A stretch of 10,568 nt of DNA from JBHJHK01 sp050330975 (GCA_050330975.1 JBHJHK010000102.1:1-10568); one strand, 5' to 3'; numbered from the stretch's first letter, positions 1-7,172 are shown. Numbers and translations are program-made. The notes: generated from the sequence alone by a model not told the origin.

Positions 1-119
1 GCCCATGGCGAGCGGGCGCCTCGCGCCCTGGTTGGCCGAGGACAACGCCGATCGGGTCGGCGCCCTCAACGTGCTTCGCCGCGGCGAAGCATGGCTTTCG
101 TGCGAAGGGCAGGACACGG

Positions 120-297
<178 letters not shown>

Positions 298-307
298 GCC
301 ATTCCCC

Positions 308-313
308 GAGGAG
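308..313 (+). promoter_or_regulatory. Ribosome binding site of the AraC-family gene
   Basis: GAGGAG lies six bases before the ATG at 320. It decides the start: an in-frame TTG at 284 would add 12 residues but has no purine-rich site and sits almost at the transposon end. Confidence 0.65.
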
Positions 314-319
314 CGCTCC

Positions 320-1222
320 ATGGACCTCCGGGGCCTCCCGGCGACCGAGCTGCCGGAGTGGGGCGGTGTGGTCCGTTGTGAGGGCCTGCGGTTTATCCTG
401 CACTTGCCCATGGACTTCGAGATCAACTACTGCGTCGACGAGTACGTCATCGTCACCTCCTATGGGCCCATGACCGGCCAATGGGCCGTGGGGGAGGGGC
501 CCTTGAATCGCCGCTTGACCCTGCCCGCGGGGGGTGTTTTTATGGCGCCCCCCAAGACGCCGGTGCGGGCCAAGGTCGCCGAGCCGGTGGAATTTCTGGT
601 GATGGCCGTCGAGGCCGAACGCTTTGCCGCCGCCGTGGAGCGCACCGCCCGCGCCAGGGCGTGGACGCCGGCGCTGATCGCCGAGTTTGTCGACCCGGGG
701 GTGGCGGCCATCGCCCGGGAACTGCGCCGCTCCCTCCTCAGCGACCCTTTGCGCGAACCCAGCTACCTAGAGGCCCTGGGGGAGGCCCTTATGGCCCGCC
801 TGGCCTGCAAACTCCTGGGGGATGCCACCCAGCGCGAGCCCCGGGAGGGACTGGCGCCGGCGACGCTGCGGCGCCTCTGTGAGCACATCGAAACCCACCT
901 GGACACCGACCTCAGCGTCGCCCAGCTGGCCCACCGGGCGGGGTGGAGCCGGGCCCACTTTAGCCGGGCTTTCCAGGTGGCCACGGGGTTGTCTCCCCAG
1001 GACTTTATCCTGGCGCGGCGCATCTGTCGGGCCCGGGATCAACTGGCCGCCACCGACCGCCCCATCGCCGACATCGCCGCCGAGGTGGGATTTTCCAGCC
1101 AGGCCCATTTGTCCACCGCCTTTAAAAAGCGCCTGGGCTTGAGCCCCGCGCGCTACCGCGCCGCCTTTCGCCCGCCGAGTGAGACCCCAAGGCGCCCAGA
1201 GGCGGGGCGAAACTCCCCGTGA
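320..1222 (+). CDS. AraC-family transcriptional regulator
   Basis: The 300-residue product ends in a typical AraC/XylS DNA-binding domain with two helix-turn-helix units. The first is at about 198-219 (SVAQLAHRAGWSRAHFSRAF) and the second at about 248-269 (IADIAAEVGFSSQAHLSTAF), followed by GLSPARYR. Both units and the linking helix look intact, so DNA binding is expected. The first ~165 residues should be the ligand-sensing and dimerisation part; its FMAPPKTP and FLVMAVEAE stretches fit a cupin-like fold loosely, and I cannot name a ligand. The start is the ATG with a GAGGAG site. The transposon end lies only ~40 bp upstream, so the native promoter was either displaced or is replaced by sequence in the element. 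The histidine kinase gene starts 45 bp downstream on the same strand, which allows co-transcription. Codon use and GC match the neighbouring kinase. The target genes are unknown. Confidence 0.9.
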   Translation: MDLRGLPATELPEWGGVVRCEGLRFILHLPMDFEINYCVDEYVIVTSYGPMTGQWAVGEGPLNRRLTLPAGGVFMAPPKTPVRAKVAEPVEFLVMAVEAERFAAAVERTARARAWTPALIAEFVDPGVAAIARELRRSLLSDPLREPSYLEALGEALMARLACKLLGDATQREPREGLAPATLRRLCEHIETHLDTDLSVAQLAHRAGWSRAHFSRAFQVATGLSPQDFILARRICRARDQLAATDRPIADIAAEVGFSSQAHLSTAFKKRLGLSPARYRAAFRPPSETPRRPEAGRNSP

Positions 1223-1266
1223 CCTTGGGGTATCGTAGGCATTAGCCCAACCACCAGTGCCGCCCT

Positions 1267-2691
1267 ATGCATGCCCCTGCCCCTGACGCCGACGACGCCT
1301 TGCAACTGTGTGCCGACAAACTGCGCCTGTTGTCCCCCTTTGCCGAATTGGCGCCAGAGCGCTTGGAGTGGGTGTGCCAGCGTACCACGGCCCGGCGCTT
1401 TGAGGCCGGTGAGGTCATCGTCCGAGATGGCGATACCAACGACGTGTTTTTCATCCTCGCCGAGGGCGCCATCTCCGTCACTAAACACACTGAGGGCCAC
1501 GACATTCCCGTGGGCCGCCACGACGCCCCGAGCTATTTTGGCGAGATCCAGATCTTCACCGACGAGCCGTTTCACGTCACTTCTACGGCGGTGACTTCGG
1601 GGCTGCTCTACACCCTAGGGCGCGATGATTTTCGCGCCTTGATGGTCAACAACCGCGCCGCTGAGCGGGAGATTTTCAAGACTATTTTGCGCCGCACTCG
1701 GGGATTTGAGTCCTTTATCCGCCACCGAGAGAAGATGGCTTCGTTGGGGACGTTATCGGCGGGGTTGGCCCACGAACTCAACAACCCCACTGCCGCTTTG
1801 TCCCGGGCTTTGGATAAGTTGGGGGGGATGATGCTGGCCCTGGAGCAAGCCAACCTCCACTACGGCGCCCAGCGGCCCGATGCCGCCCACACCGACCAGT
1901 GGCAGGCCATCAAGGATCGTGGTTGTCAGTTCATGGCGGAAAAACGTCTCAAGGCCCTGGAAAAGTCCGATCGGGAGGACCAGTGGATCGACTGGCTAGA
2001 GGATCGCGAAACCCCCGACCCCTGGGAGATCGCCGCCACCCTGGCCCAATCGGGGCTGTTGCCCGAGGACATCGAGCACCTGGCCGATCAATGGCCCTTG
2101 GAGGTCCAGCACACGGGTTTTCGCTGGTTGGCCCATTCGCTGGACGTCTACGCCATGCTCAACGATGGTCGTAAGGCGGCGGCCAAGATCACCGACCTGG
2201 TGGCGGCTATCAAGTCCTATTCCTACATGGACCAGGGGGCACAACAGCACGTCGATTTGCACCAGGGCATCGAAGACACCCTGAAAATCCTCCACCACAA
2301 GCTCAAGTACGGCGTCGAGGTGGTGCGTGACTACGATGAGACCATAGAAAAAGTCTGCGTCTACGGCAGCGAGATGAACCAGGTCTGGACCAATTTGATC
2401 GACAACGCCATCGATGCCATGGGGGGCAAGGGTACCTTGGAGATCCGCACCCGCCAGGAGAATCGCCACGCCGTGGTCAAGATCAAAGACAACGGGTCCG
2501 GTATCCCCGAGGAAGCCCAACGCCGGATCTTTGAGCCGTTTTTCTCTACCAAGGGGGTTGGTAAGGGCAGCGGCTTGGGGCTGGATATCGCCCACCGCAT
2601 TGTCGTGGTGCGTCACAGCGGCCACATCGACGTGGAATCCCGTCCAGGCTGCACGGTGTTTACGGTATCGATCCCCCTGGGACCCAGATAA
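1267..2691 (+). CDS. Sensor histidine kinase with cyclic-nucleotide-binding-like domain
   Basis: The 474-residue protein has no membrane segment and is probably cytoplasmic. Residues ~18-140 form a CRP-like cNMP-binding fold with GEVIVRDGDTNDVFFILAEG and the cassette FGEIQIFTDEPF. The H-box LSAGLAHELNNP places the phosphorylated His at 169. The catalytic domain has the N-box NQVWTNLIDNAIDAM (371-385), G1 box DNGSGIP (408-414), F-box IFEPFFSTK (421-429) and G2 box GKGSGLGL (432-439), all apparently complete. About 125 residues, rich in Trp and charged residues, separate the H-box helix from the apparent second dimerisation helix (near 311-340), much longer than in ordinary kinases. In the phosphate-binding cassette the Arg that contacts the cyclic phosphate in CRP appears to be His103, so cNMP binding is doubtful and the domain may sense something else. 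There is no receiver domain and no partner regulator in the window. The ATG start has no clear ribosome site. Confidence 0.9.
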   Translation: MHAPAPDADDALQLCADKLRLLSPFAELAPERLEWVCQRTTARRFEAGEVIVRDGDTNDVFFILAEGAISVTKHTEGHDIPVGRHDAPSYFGEIQIFTDEPFHVTSTAVTSGLLYTLGRDDFRALMVNNRAAEREIFKTILRRTRGFESFIRHREKMASLGTLSAGLAHELNNPTAALSRALDKLGGMMLALEQANLHYGAQRPDAAHTDQWQAIKDRGCQFMAEKRLKALEKSDREDQWIDWLEDRETPDPWEIAATLAQSGLLPEDIEHLADQWPLEVQHTGFRWLAHSLDVYAMLNDGRKAAAKITDLVAAIKSYSYMDQGAQQHVDLHQGIEDTLKILHHKLKYGVEVVRDYDETIEKVCVYGSEMNQVWTNLIDNAIDAMGGKGTLEIRTRQENRHAVVKIKDNGSGIPEEAQRRIFEPFFSTKGVGKGSGLGLDIAHRIVVVRHSGHIDVESRPGCTVFTVSIPLGPR

Positions 2692-2744
2692 AGGTTTCAC
2701 GGAGGCGATCGGGGTATTGCGTCGTTCCGCAACTGAGCAGTGTA

Positions 2745-2759
2745 GGCAGATGATCTGCC
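2745..2759. promoter_or_regulatory. Perfect palindrome, possible operator
   Basis: GGCAGAT-G-ATCTGCC is a perfect inverted repeat with 7-bp arms and a one-base centre, 53 bp after the kinase stop. Its symmetry suits a dimeric DNA-binding protein. It has no T-run, so it is not a normal intrinsic terminator. The function is a guess. Confidence 0.3.
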
Positions 2760-3060
2760 ATACCGCAGCTTACCTTGGGTGAGTGAAAGCTCGACTTTTG
2801 GCGTGAAGGAGTGCCTTTAAGCAGCAATCAATGCCTGGCTAATGCTTATGGTTCTTAAAAAAACCGCCATAGCGCTTATAGAGTTCCGATGATTTTTTCT
2901 GGTTTTTGCGTGAGCTTTAGAGGTCGTGCTGTCATATTTTCTTAATTAATACAAGCGGTTAGCTTTCATGCGGTACCCTGCGAGCTATCTTGGCACAGTT
3001 GATGCTTTTATGAGGGTAGCAGTCGGGAATAAATTGCTGCTCAAACGGTGTTTAACTCTT

Positions 3061-3066
3061 GGAGAG
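3061..3066 (+). promoter_or_regulatory. Ribosome binding site of the secreted-protein gene
   Basis: GGAGAG lies six bases before the ATG at 3073, and the residues that follow make a clean signal peptide. This fixes the start at 3073 rather than at the upstream in-frame ATG at 2968. Confidence 0.7.
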
Positions 3067-3072
3067 ATTGCC

Positions 3073-3525
3073 ATGAAGACTCGTATTGTTGTTGGTATGT
3101 TGTTGGTTAGTGCTTTGACCAGTTCTTTGGCACTAGCTGGTGGTAAAAAAGATACCATCAGTATCACTGTACGGAACTGCTTTGGCGAAACTGCCTCTGC
3201 GAAATCCAAGCTCAAGAATGGACTTGGTGAACAAGAAGACAAGGATATTGCACATAACACATCGCAAACGATTTCCTGTAAAGCAGGCGATACTGGAAAA
3301 TGCCGATTCGCTGTCTTTGCACCCTCTTGCGGCGCCGGTGTGGAAGATGGGAGTGGTAATTTTCATGTTGGCAATGGGGCAGTTGTGGTTATTTATGCGA
3401 CGGGTAACATAAACGAAACAGTGGTGAATAATTCCACGAGAAGATACCCCGAGGTTGGCTACACCACGAATGCCCCTAATTCTTGCGCAGGTTATACGCC
3501 ACGAAGCTGCAGTGAGTTTCGGTGA
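3073..3525 (+). CDS. Small secreted six-cysteine protein of unknown function
   Basis: The 150-residue product begins with a typical signal peptide: MKTR, a hydrophobic core (VVGMLLVSALTSSLAL), and an A-x-A-like end at SLALA-GG. The predicted mature protein of ~126 residues is polar and glycine/asparagine-rich. It has six cysteines (motifs VRNCFGE, ISCKAG, GKCRF, PSCGAG, NSCAGY, RSCSEF), which would allow three disulphides in the periplasm or outside the cell. I recognise no family. The gene is AT-richer than the kinase upstream, has its own ribosome site, and ends 53 bp before a strong intrinsic terminator, so it is probably a single-gene transcript. Its mature start, GGKKDTISITVRNC, resembles the start of the broken cysteine-rich gene at 6453-6850. 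A disulphide-stabilised effector, bacteriocin-like protein or surface protein is possible, but nothing in the sequence decides between them. Confidence 0.75.
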   Translation: MKTRIVVGMLLVSALTSSLALAGGKKDTISITVRNCFGETASAKSKLKNGLGEQEDKDIAHNTSQTISCKAGDTGKCRFAVFAPSCGAGVEDGSGNFHVGNGAVVVIYATGNINETVVNNSTRRYPEVGYTTNAPNSCAGYTPRSCSEFR

Positions 3526-3578
3526 TTTTATTGATTGTTAGATTTGTGTTACCCAAGCTGAAGTAACTAGTAATTACC

Positions 3579-3611
3579 TACTCCCTCATATTGTGGGGGA
3601 GTATTTGTTTT
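3579..3611 (+). terminator. Intrinsic terminator after the secreted-protein gene
   Basis: A stem of ten pairs (TACTCCCTCA with TGTGGGGGAGTA, one G-U pair, five-base loop) spans 3579-3603. It is followed by TTTGTTTT. Position and polarity fit termination of the gene ending at 3525. Confidence 0.8.
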
Positions 3612-3923
3612 ACCCAGGGGTATCACTATGTCGAATTGGACGGCTGAGAGGTTAGCTTGATATCCCTCCCTGGGCAATCAAGCCCCTCGGTTCTGGCTCC
3701 AGCTGGTGGGATGTTTTTGGAGCCCTTGCCCCATTCTCTCCTGTACCACTAGTACGATGCGCCCAGTGAGACAGATACAGTGAAATATACCCGTGACGTC
3801 GCTACAGCGACTTTGGCTTGTTGTTGTCGTTTTGGACTTTGATTCTGTCTCTATTCTGGAGTGATTTAAAAAGATGGTCTCGCTGTCCCCGATTGGTGGG
3901 GGGAGACCACTGTGGATGAGCCC
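3612..3923. other. Hairpin-rich gap without a gene
   Basis: No coding region is visible. The gap holds several inverted repeats: CCCAGGGGTATCA (3613-3625) against TGATATCCCTCCCTGGG (3658-3674, with a small bulge); GGCTCCA (3695-3701) against TGGAGCC (3718-3724); GTCGCT-AC-AGCGAC (3798-3811); and GGTCTC/GAGACC with an inner CCCC/GGGG stem (3876-3908). These could be parts of a structured RNA, a leader of the ChaC-like gene, or debris of a lost element. Confidence 0.4.
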
Positions 3924-4592
3924 ATGGACTCGATAATCCTACACAATCAACTCAATGCCTCCCCCTGGCGCCAGCTGGAGACCGCCCAATCCACGGCGCG
4001 GCTCTAGGCGCAGCAGATGGCAATGCTCGATCGCCTCCAATGGGTTGGGGCCTGTCTGTTGGGTTATGGCTCCCAGGGGGTGCGACCCGATCCAGGGTTT
4101 GTCGCCCTTGGCCATGCCGTCGCCCCCGGTTTGCGATTGGGGTGTAGTCTGGTGGAGGACCAGTATCGCGGTACCGTGGAGCAGCCGGGTATCATCTTCA
4201 ACGCGGAGTCCGATCCTAGAGGACAGTTACAGGGGCACTTGCTGCGGGCTGAGCCCCACCAGCGTTCGGCAACCCTGGACGCTCTGGCTCATCGCGAACT
4301 CAATGGTCGGGGCTATTTCCCCGTCATCACCCCCGTGCGCTGCCCCGCCCTCCCTAGAGGAGAAGGGCTGGCCATTGTATTGGTTGTCAACCCCCGTCAT
4401 CCCGCCGTTGTCAACTGGAGTCCACGACGCAAGGCTCGCCGTATCGCCGCCGCCTCGGGGCAGGCAGGTAGTAACCTGGCGTATTATCGAGAAACGCGCC
4501 GTTGGCGGCAGCGCGCCTACGGACAGCTCGATGGAGTATTTGCCCAGATCGACGCAGTCCTGGCTCAAGAAGGACTGTTGGGCGGGCCTTGA
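3924..4592 (+). pseudogene. ChaC-like gamma-glutamylcyclotransferase with early amber codon
   Basis: ChaC-family enzymes degrade glutathione to 5-oxoproline and Cys-Gly in the cytoplasm. Counting from the ATG at 4017 (191 residues), the family motifs appear in order: LLGYGSQ (15-20, usually FGYGSL), YRGTVEQPG (50-58), LDALAHREL with the presumed catalytic Glu94, VVNPRHP (123-129, compare MDPRHP in E. coli ChaC), and the C-terminal IAAASGQAGSNLAYY (143-157). The frame is open in phase up to an ATG at 3924, which would give an N-terminal extension like that of E. coli ChaC. That stretch contains TAG at 4005-4007. Either the gene is a recent amber pseudogene, or translation starts at 4017, where the ribosome site is poor. 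The usual YGSL is YGSQ, which may weaken substrate binding. Its GC content matches the outer parts of the window, not the AT-richer sequence around it. Confidence 0.72.
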
Positions 4593-4805
4593 AGGGCCAG
4601 TGAGTGGATCAGTGCTGAAATTTACTTGATCTGAACCAAAATCGTCTAAAGTCCAGCTAAGCATTAAATGTTTGATGGCTGCAATAATTATCAGGTATTC
4701 CCGGTCTAGGCCGCTTTGTGTCATTTTGAGAACAGATCGATGATCAACATTTTAAAAGACTCAAGGAACCCGCCAAGCGCTAGTGACGCCTGTCCTATTT
4801 TTCTC
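4593..4805. other. Gap between ChaC-like gene and insertion sequence
   Basis: No complete gene is visible. On the minus strand a frame is open from 4748 and reads, near 4670-4724, LDREYLIIIAAIKHLMLSW. This resembles the hydrophobic C-terminal helix of some IS5/IS4-type transposases only loosely. It may be a transposase remnant or chance. The same frame continuing below ~4620 is antisense to the ChaC-like gene and is not credible. Confidence 0.25.
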
Positions 4806-4817
4806 ATTGTGACACTT
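4804..4817 (+). repeat. 14-bp direct repeat, left copy
   Basis: TCATTGTGACACTT here and TCGTTGTGACACTT at 6287-6300 differ at one base and flank the transposase in the same orientation. The core TTGTGACA occurs a third time, inverted, at 6424-6431. These are likely transposase-binding or end sequences of the insertion element. Confidence 0.45.
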
Positions 4818-4925
4818 CAACCAAGGCTATTCACAGCGAGCACCGCACGATGTTTATGATGTATCGTTGATCTGAGGTAGTGGAACGACGGTTGATTTTG
4901 GATCGGCAATAGCAGTCCACAAGGC

Positions 4926-6172
4926 CTACCAGGAAGGGACTAGATAGCGATAAAAAATAGCCTGCATCTCAAACCAGAGCGCTTTTCGCGTTCGAAAGCG
5001 CTGTCCAGCACGTTTAAAGAAAGTGCACTTCCAAGCTTGGATCTGATCAATGGCAAAGGCGAGCATCATCAAGAGACCCAATACCGTGGAGAGGTGTGCC
5101 TTCCCATGTCGATAGTTGTGCTCAAAGTAATAGTCTTGATTCTTCAGTGTGTTAAATGCTTCATTTTCAATGTGCCAGCGGCATCGACCACCTTCTGCCA
5201 GAGTATAAGCATTGGTGGGGGTAATCAAAAAATCCGTGATCCAGGTGCATGTGTAGAGGTTATCCTCAGTCTCAGGATCGCATTCCCAATATTCAAGAAA
5301 ATTGACTTTGAGGGGCGATGTTTTATTTAGAGGAACCTGGTTGACAAAGCGAATACCGCAAAGCTTTTTTCTTCGTTGACCCACGCGAGTTCTTGAGTGC
5401 GTCGCTCACGAAACGCTTGATCTACATACTCGAAAAGATAGGGGTGATCGCCTTGCTTAACCACATTGACGAAGTGGATGTTGAGAGATTTCAGCAAGTT
5501 AAGGTGAGGCTCGGTAACGAACAGTGCATCTCCAACGGCAGCGAATCGGCGCGTTGGAAAATCCGCTCTCAATCGCTTAAAAAACCGTTTTGCGGCCTCA
5601 CGTTCGCAATCATTCTGTTTTTGTCCATCTTGCCGTAAAATAGGCTCAGGTGAGAAGGGAATAACATAAGGTGATCCGGGTTTCGCCCAAACACCCGCCA
5701 GCAGTTGATGATAGTAGTGAGCCTCACCATTGCGCTTCTTTATCTCGCAGCAATGAGGACAACGCATCCGCGTTGAGCCAAAGTGCTGCGTACCGTCAAA
5801 CAAAACTCAGTGATAATCAAGATGTGTGTGCTGTTGTTTGAGCTCAGCGGCTAGGCAATGATCTTGAAGCTTCTTAAAGGCGTGCTGAATGAGTTCAGGA
5901 TCGATGGGGTCCAAGACGTCCCGCAGATGAGTATCGCAAGGGGCCCGATCAACACCATACAACGTTTTTAGATTATGACGAATATGGTGTTCTTGTCATT
6001 GTTGATCCAATTGTAGCAACGAGGGTAATTTAAGACCAAAAATAGCAAGGCCACTCATGACAACATCGACCAAAGGATAGAGGGGCTGCTGACGGTGATC
6101 AGGAAGAGTCGCCTTAAAAAAGTGCCGCAATTGTTGGATTAGCGAAGTGGCGACACAGGATGTCGTCGACAT
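4926..6172 (-). pseudogene. Broken DDE transposase (IS4-like, possibly ISNCY group)
   Basis: Read from an ATG at 6172, the gene encodes ~415 residues in three interrupted pieces. The N-terminal piece contains MSGLAIFGLKLPSLLQLDQQ, then TGA at 5996-5998. The second piece contains HNLKTLYGVDRAPCDTHLRD, then TGA at 5807-5809. The third carries the first catalytic Asp (LFDGTQHFGS), a zinc-like CPHC, and the second Asp (AAVGDALFV). A frameshift at a run of six A (5365-5370 on the plus strand as T) ends that frame at 5327. The last piece, joined at that run, has the catalytic Glu in WHIENEAFNTLK and ends at 4926. Joining NEEK to KLCGIRFVNQ restores an uninterrupted family-like sequence. A DDE transposase with an IENE-FN-LK Glu motif belongs to the IS4-like group; the ISNCY assignment is from memory and unsure. 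Two stops plus a frameshift make it inactive. Confidence 0.82.
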
Positions 6173-6286
6173 GGCTGAAGGACCAGGCTGAGTGTGTAAC
6201 GTCGGATCAGGCGATGTTGTTGCTCTGACAAAAGATCAACACAGCGGTTCGGCGACCACCAAGAGACGCGCTAAGTGATTGATTCT

Positions 6287-6300
6287 TCGTTGTGACACTT
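6287..6300 (+). repeat. 14-bp direct repeat, right copy
   Basis: This is the partner of 4804-4817 with one mismatch (TCGTTGTGACACTT). It lies 115 bp upstream of the transposase start, inside the proposed element. Confidence 0.45.
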
Positions 6301-6359
6301 GGTGGCCAGGATTAGCTGACCTAGACCAGCTTTGATGGCTAAGCAGTCATTGGAGGTGG

Positions 6360-6391
6360 TGATCGCCGACAATAGTGATTGGCGGCGATCA
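6360..6391. repeat. Long hairpin upstream of the transposase
   Basis: The arms GATCGCCGACAAT and ATTGGCGGCGATC pair over 13 positions with one mismatch and a four-base loop, and one further T-A pair extends the stem outside. It lies ~190 bp upstream of the transposase start, in its leader. In other insertion sequences such hairpins hide the transposase start from transcripts entering from outside; that role is only inferred here. Confidence 0.55.
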
Positions 6392-6452
6392 TGGTTAGCC
6401 ATTCTTCCCCATCAGCCTCTTTTTGTCACAATAGCACTCTAGGAGTATTCCG

Positions 6453-6850
6453 TTAATTACAAGGAGGGCAGGCTCCCCCATGGTGATCAATGAATTGCGA
6501 ATGATACTGGTCTCGTCTTTCCACCCGCACATTCTGGCAAATATTGTTTCGTCCACCACCAGTACTGGTGGTGCCGTCGAGATTGTAAATGGTTGTCGTT
6601 AAATCACATGTTTTCTCGCCACACTTGACGGATTCGGCTTGATTGAAATTGTTAAACATATTGCCACCGCAAGCTTGACCTCTATGTGGGCAAGTTTTTA
6701 GGTAAACTTTGCTGCTTTCGCAAACGCAGTTGGTTACGACCATGGTACATGTCTGTTTTTTGTTCCCCCCCCCCAGCTGGTGGTGGGGATCATAATTAAT
6801 GTACCAACGATGGCAGCGATGTGGATTTTGCTCATGATGGAACGGTTCAC
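6453..6850 (-). pseudogene. Cysteine-rich secreted protein split at a G10 run
   Basis: Two frames make up this gene. The first starts at GTG (6850), with AAGAGG eight bases before it, or at ATG (6835). It encodes a signal peptide with core IHIAAIVGTLIMIPTTSWG, but then reads out of frame and stops. The second frame, open from the G-run, encodes NKKQTCTMVVTNCVCESSK and runs to the TAA at 6453. They meet at ten consecutive G (plus strand C, 6765-6774). Eleven or eight G would join them, giving ~132 residues: a signal peptide, Gly-Gly-Gly, then a mature domain with ten cysteines, including TNCVCE, KCGEKTC and the terminal CPPCN. So the gene is either broken, phase-variable, or intact with a sequencing indel. 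The mature start resembles the protein at 3073-3525. I recognise no family. Downstream lies the insertion sequence; upstream, on the same strand but ~500 bp away, the ABC exporter operon. Confidence 0.65.
6765..6774 (-). repeat. Homopolymer G10 at a frame junction
   Basis: Ten consecutive C on the plus strand (G on the coding strand) sit exactly where the signal-peptide frame and the cysteine-rich frame separate. Runs of this length are prone both to slipped-strand mutation in cells and to sequencing error. Confidence 0.85.
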
Positions 6851-7172
6851 GGGATAGGCCTCTTGCAAAAGTGCGGGTTGTCGATGTTCAATAGGCTCAA
6901 CTCTAAAGAGTAAAGCTAATATAAGACAAGCAATAACCGTTCCAGTTTTGTAGAATGTTCCTGCGCGTTGCCCCGCGGAGTGAGAAGCTGGGAAAAAAAT
7001 CGTTGTAAAATTGCAAGAATCTTGCTAAGTATTTGATTTTAATCATAATGATTCCTGATTGGTGGTTGCTGGATCCAGGGTCCACCCCCCAAAAACATGG
7101 AATGGTGCAGCGAATCACCCTACAAGAGCACACGGGGCATTTGTCTTTCTATGAGAATCGTATAAGTTTTTT
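6851..7172. other. Gap without a recognisable gene
   Basis: No credible coding region is seen. The stretch is AT-rich, with short inverted repeats (for example TGGATCCAGGGTCCA near 7070-7084). It should contain the promoter of the minus-strand cysteine-rich gene; TATATT near 6920 on the minus strand is a possible -10 box but lacks a good -35 partner. AGGCCTCTTGCAAAA near 6857 looks like an insertion-sequence end, but no partner is visible. Confidence 0.35.

Larger units (their letters stand above)
2692..3072. other. AT-richer gap; no gene seen
   Basis: Base composition drops sharply just after the kinase gene. I see no credible coding region; an in-frame ATG at 2968 would extend the next gene by 35 residues but would bury its signal peptide. 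The gap holds one perfect palindrome (2745-2759), an AT-rich stretch near 2930-2955, and the promoter region expected for the secreted-protein gene. No -35/-10 pair is convincing. Confidence 0.5.
4806..6432 (-). mobile_element. Decayed insertion sequence, IS4-like DDE type
   Basis: The element is defined by the broken transposase at 4926-6172. Proposed ends are the short inverted repeat ATTGTGACA at 4806-4814 and TGTCACAAT at 6424-6432, giving ~1.63 kb, a plausible size for this type. I find no target duplication next to these ends, so the limits are provisional. A 14-bp direct repeat (4804-4817 and 6287-6300) offers an alternative right limit. A strong hairpin lies upstream of the transposase at 6360-6391. 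Confidence 0.5.

Noticed and set aside
1996..2700. A 234-codon minus-strand open frame opposite the histidine kinase.
   Set aside because: It is a shadow of the kinase catalytic domain, a consequence of GC-rich codon use, with no recognisable motif.
2968..3072. N-terminal extension of the secreted protein from the ATG at 2968.
   Set aside because: The extension has no ribosome site of note and would bury a clean signal peptide. GGAGAG before 3073 fixes the start.
3955..4629. A 224-codon frame overlapping the ChaC-like gene in another phase.
   Set aside because: The ChaC motifs lie in the other frame in the right order; this frame is Pro/Ser/Trp-rich with no family resemblance.
5807..5998. 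Both in-frame stops of the transposase are TGA, at places where Trp could fit; possible TGA recoding to Trp.
   Set aside because: The AraC-family gene and the membrane-fusion gene both end in TGA at sensible places, so TGA is a stop here. A frameshift in the same gene also shows ordinary decay.
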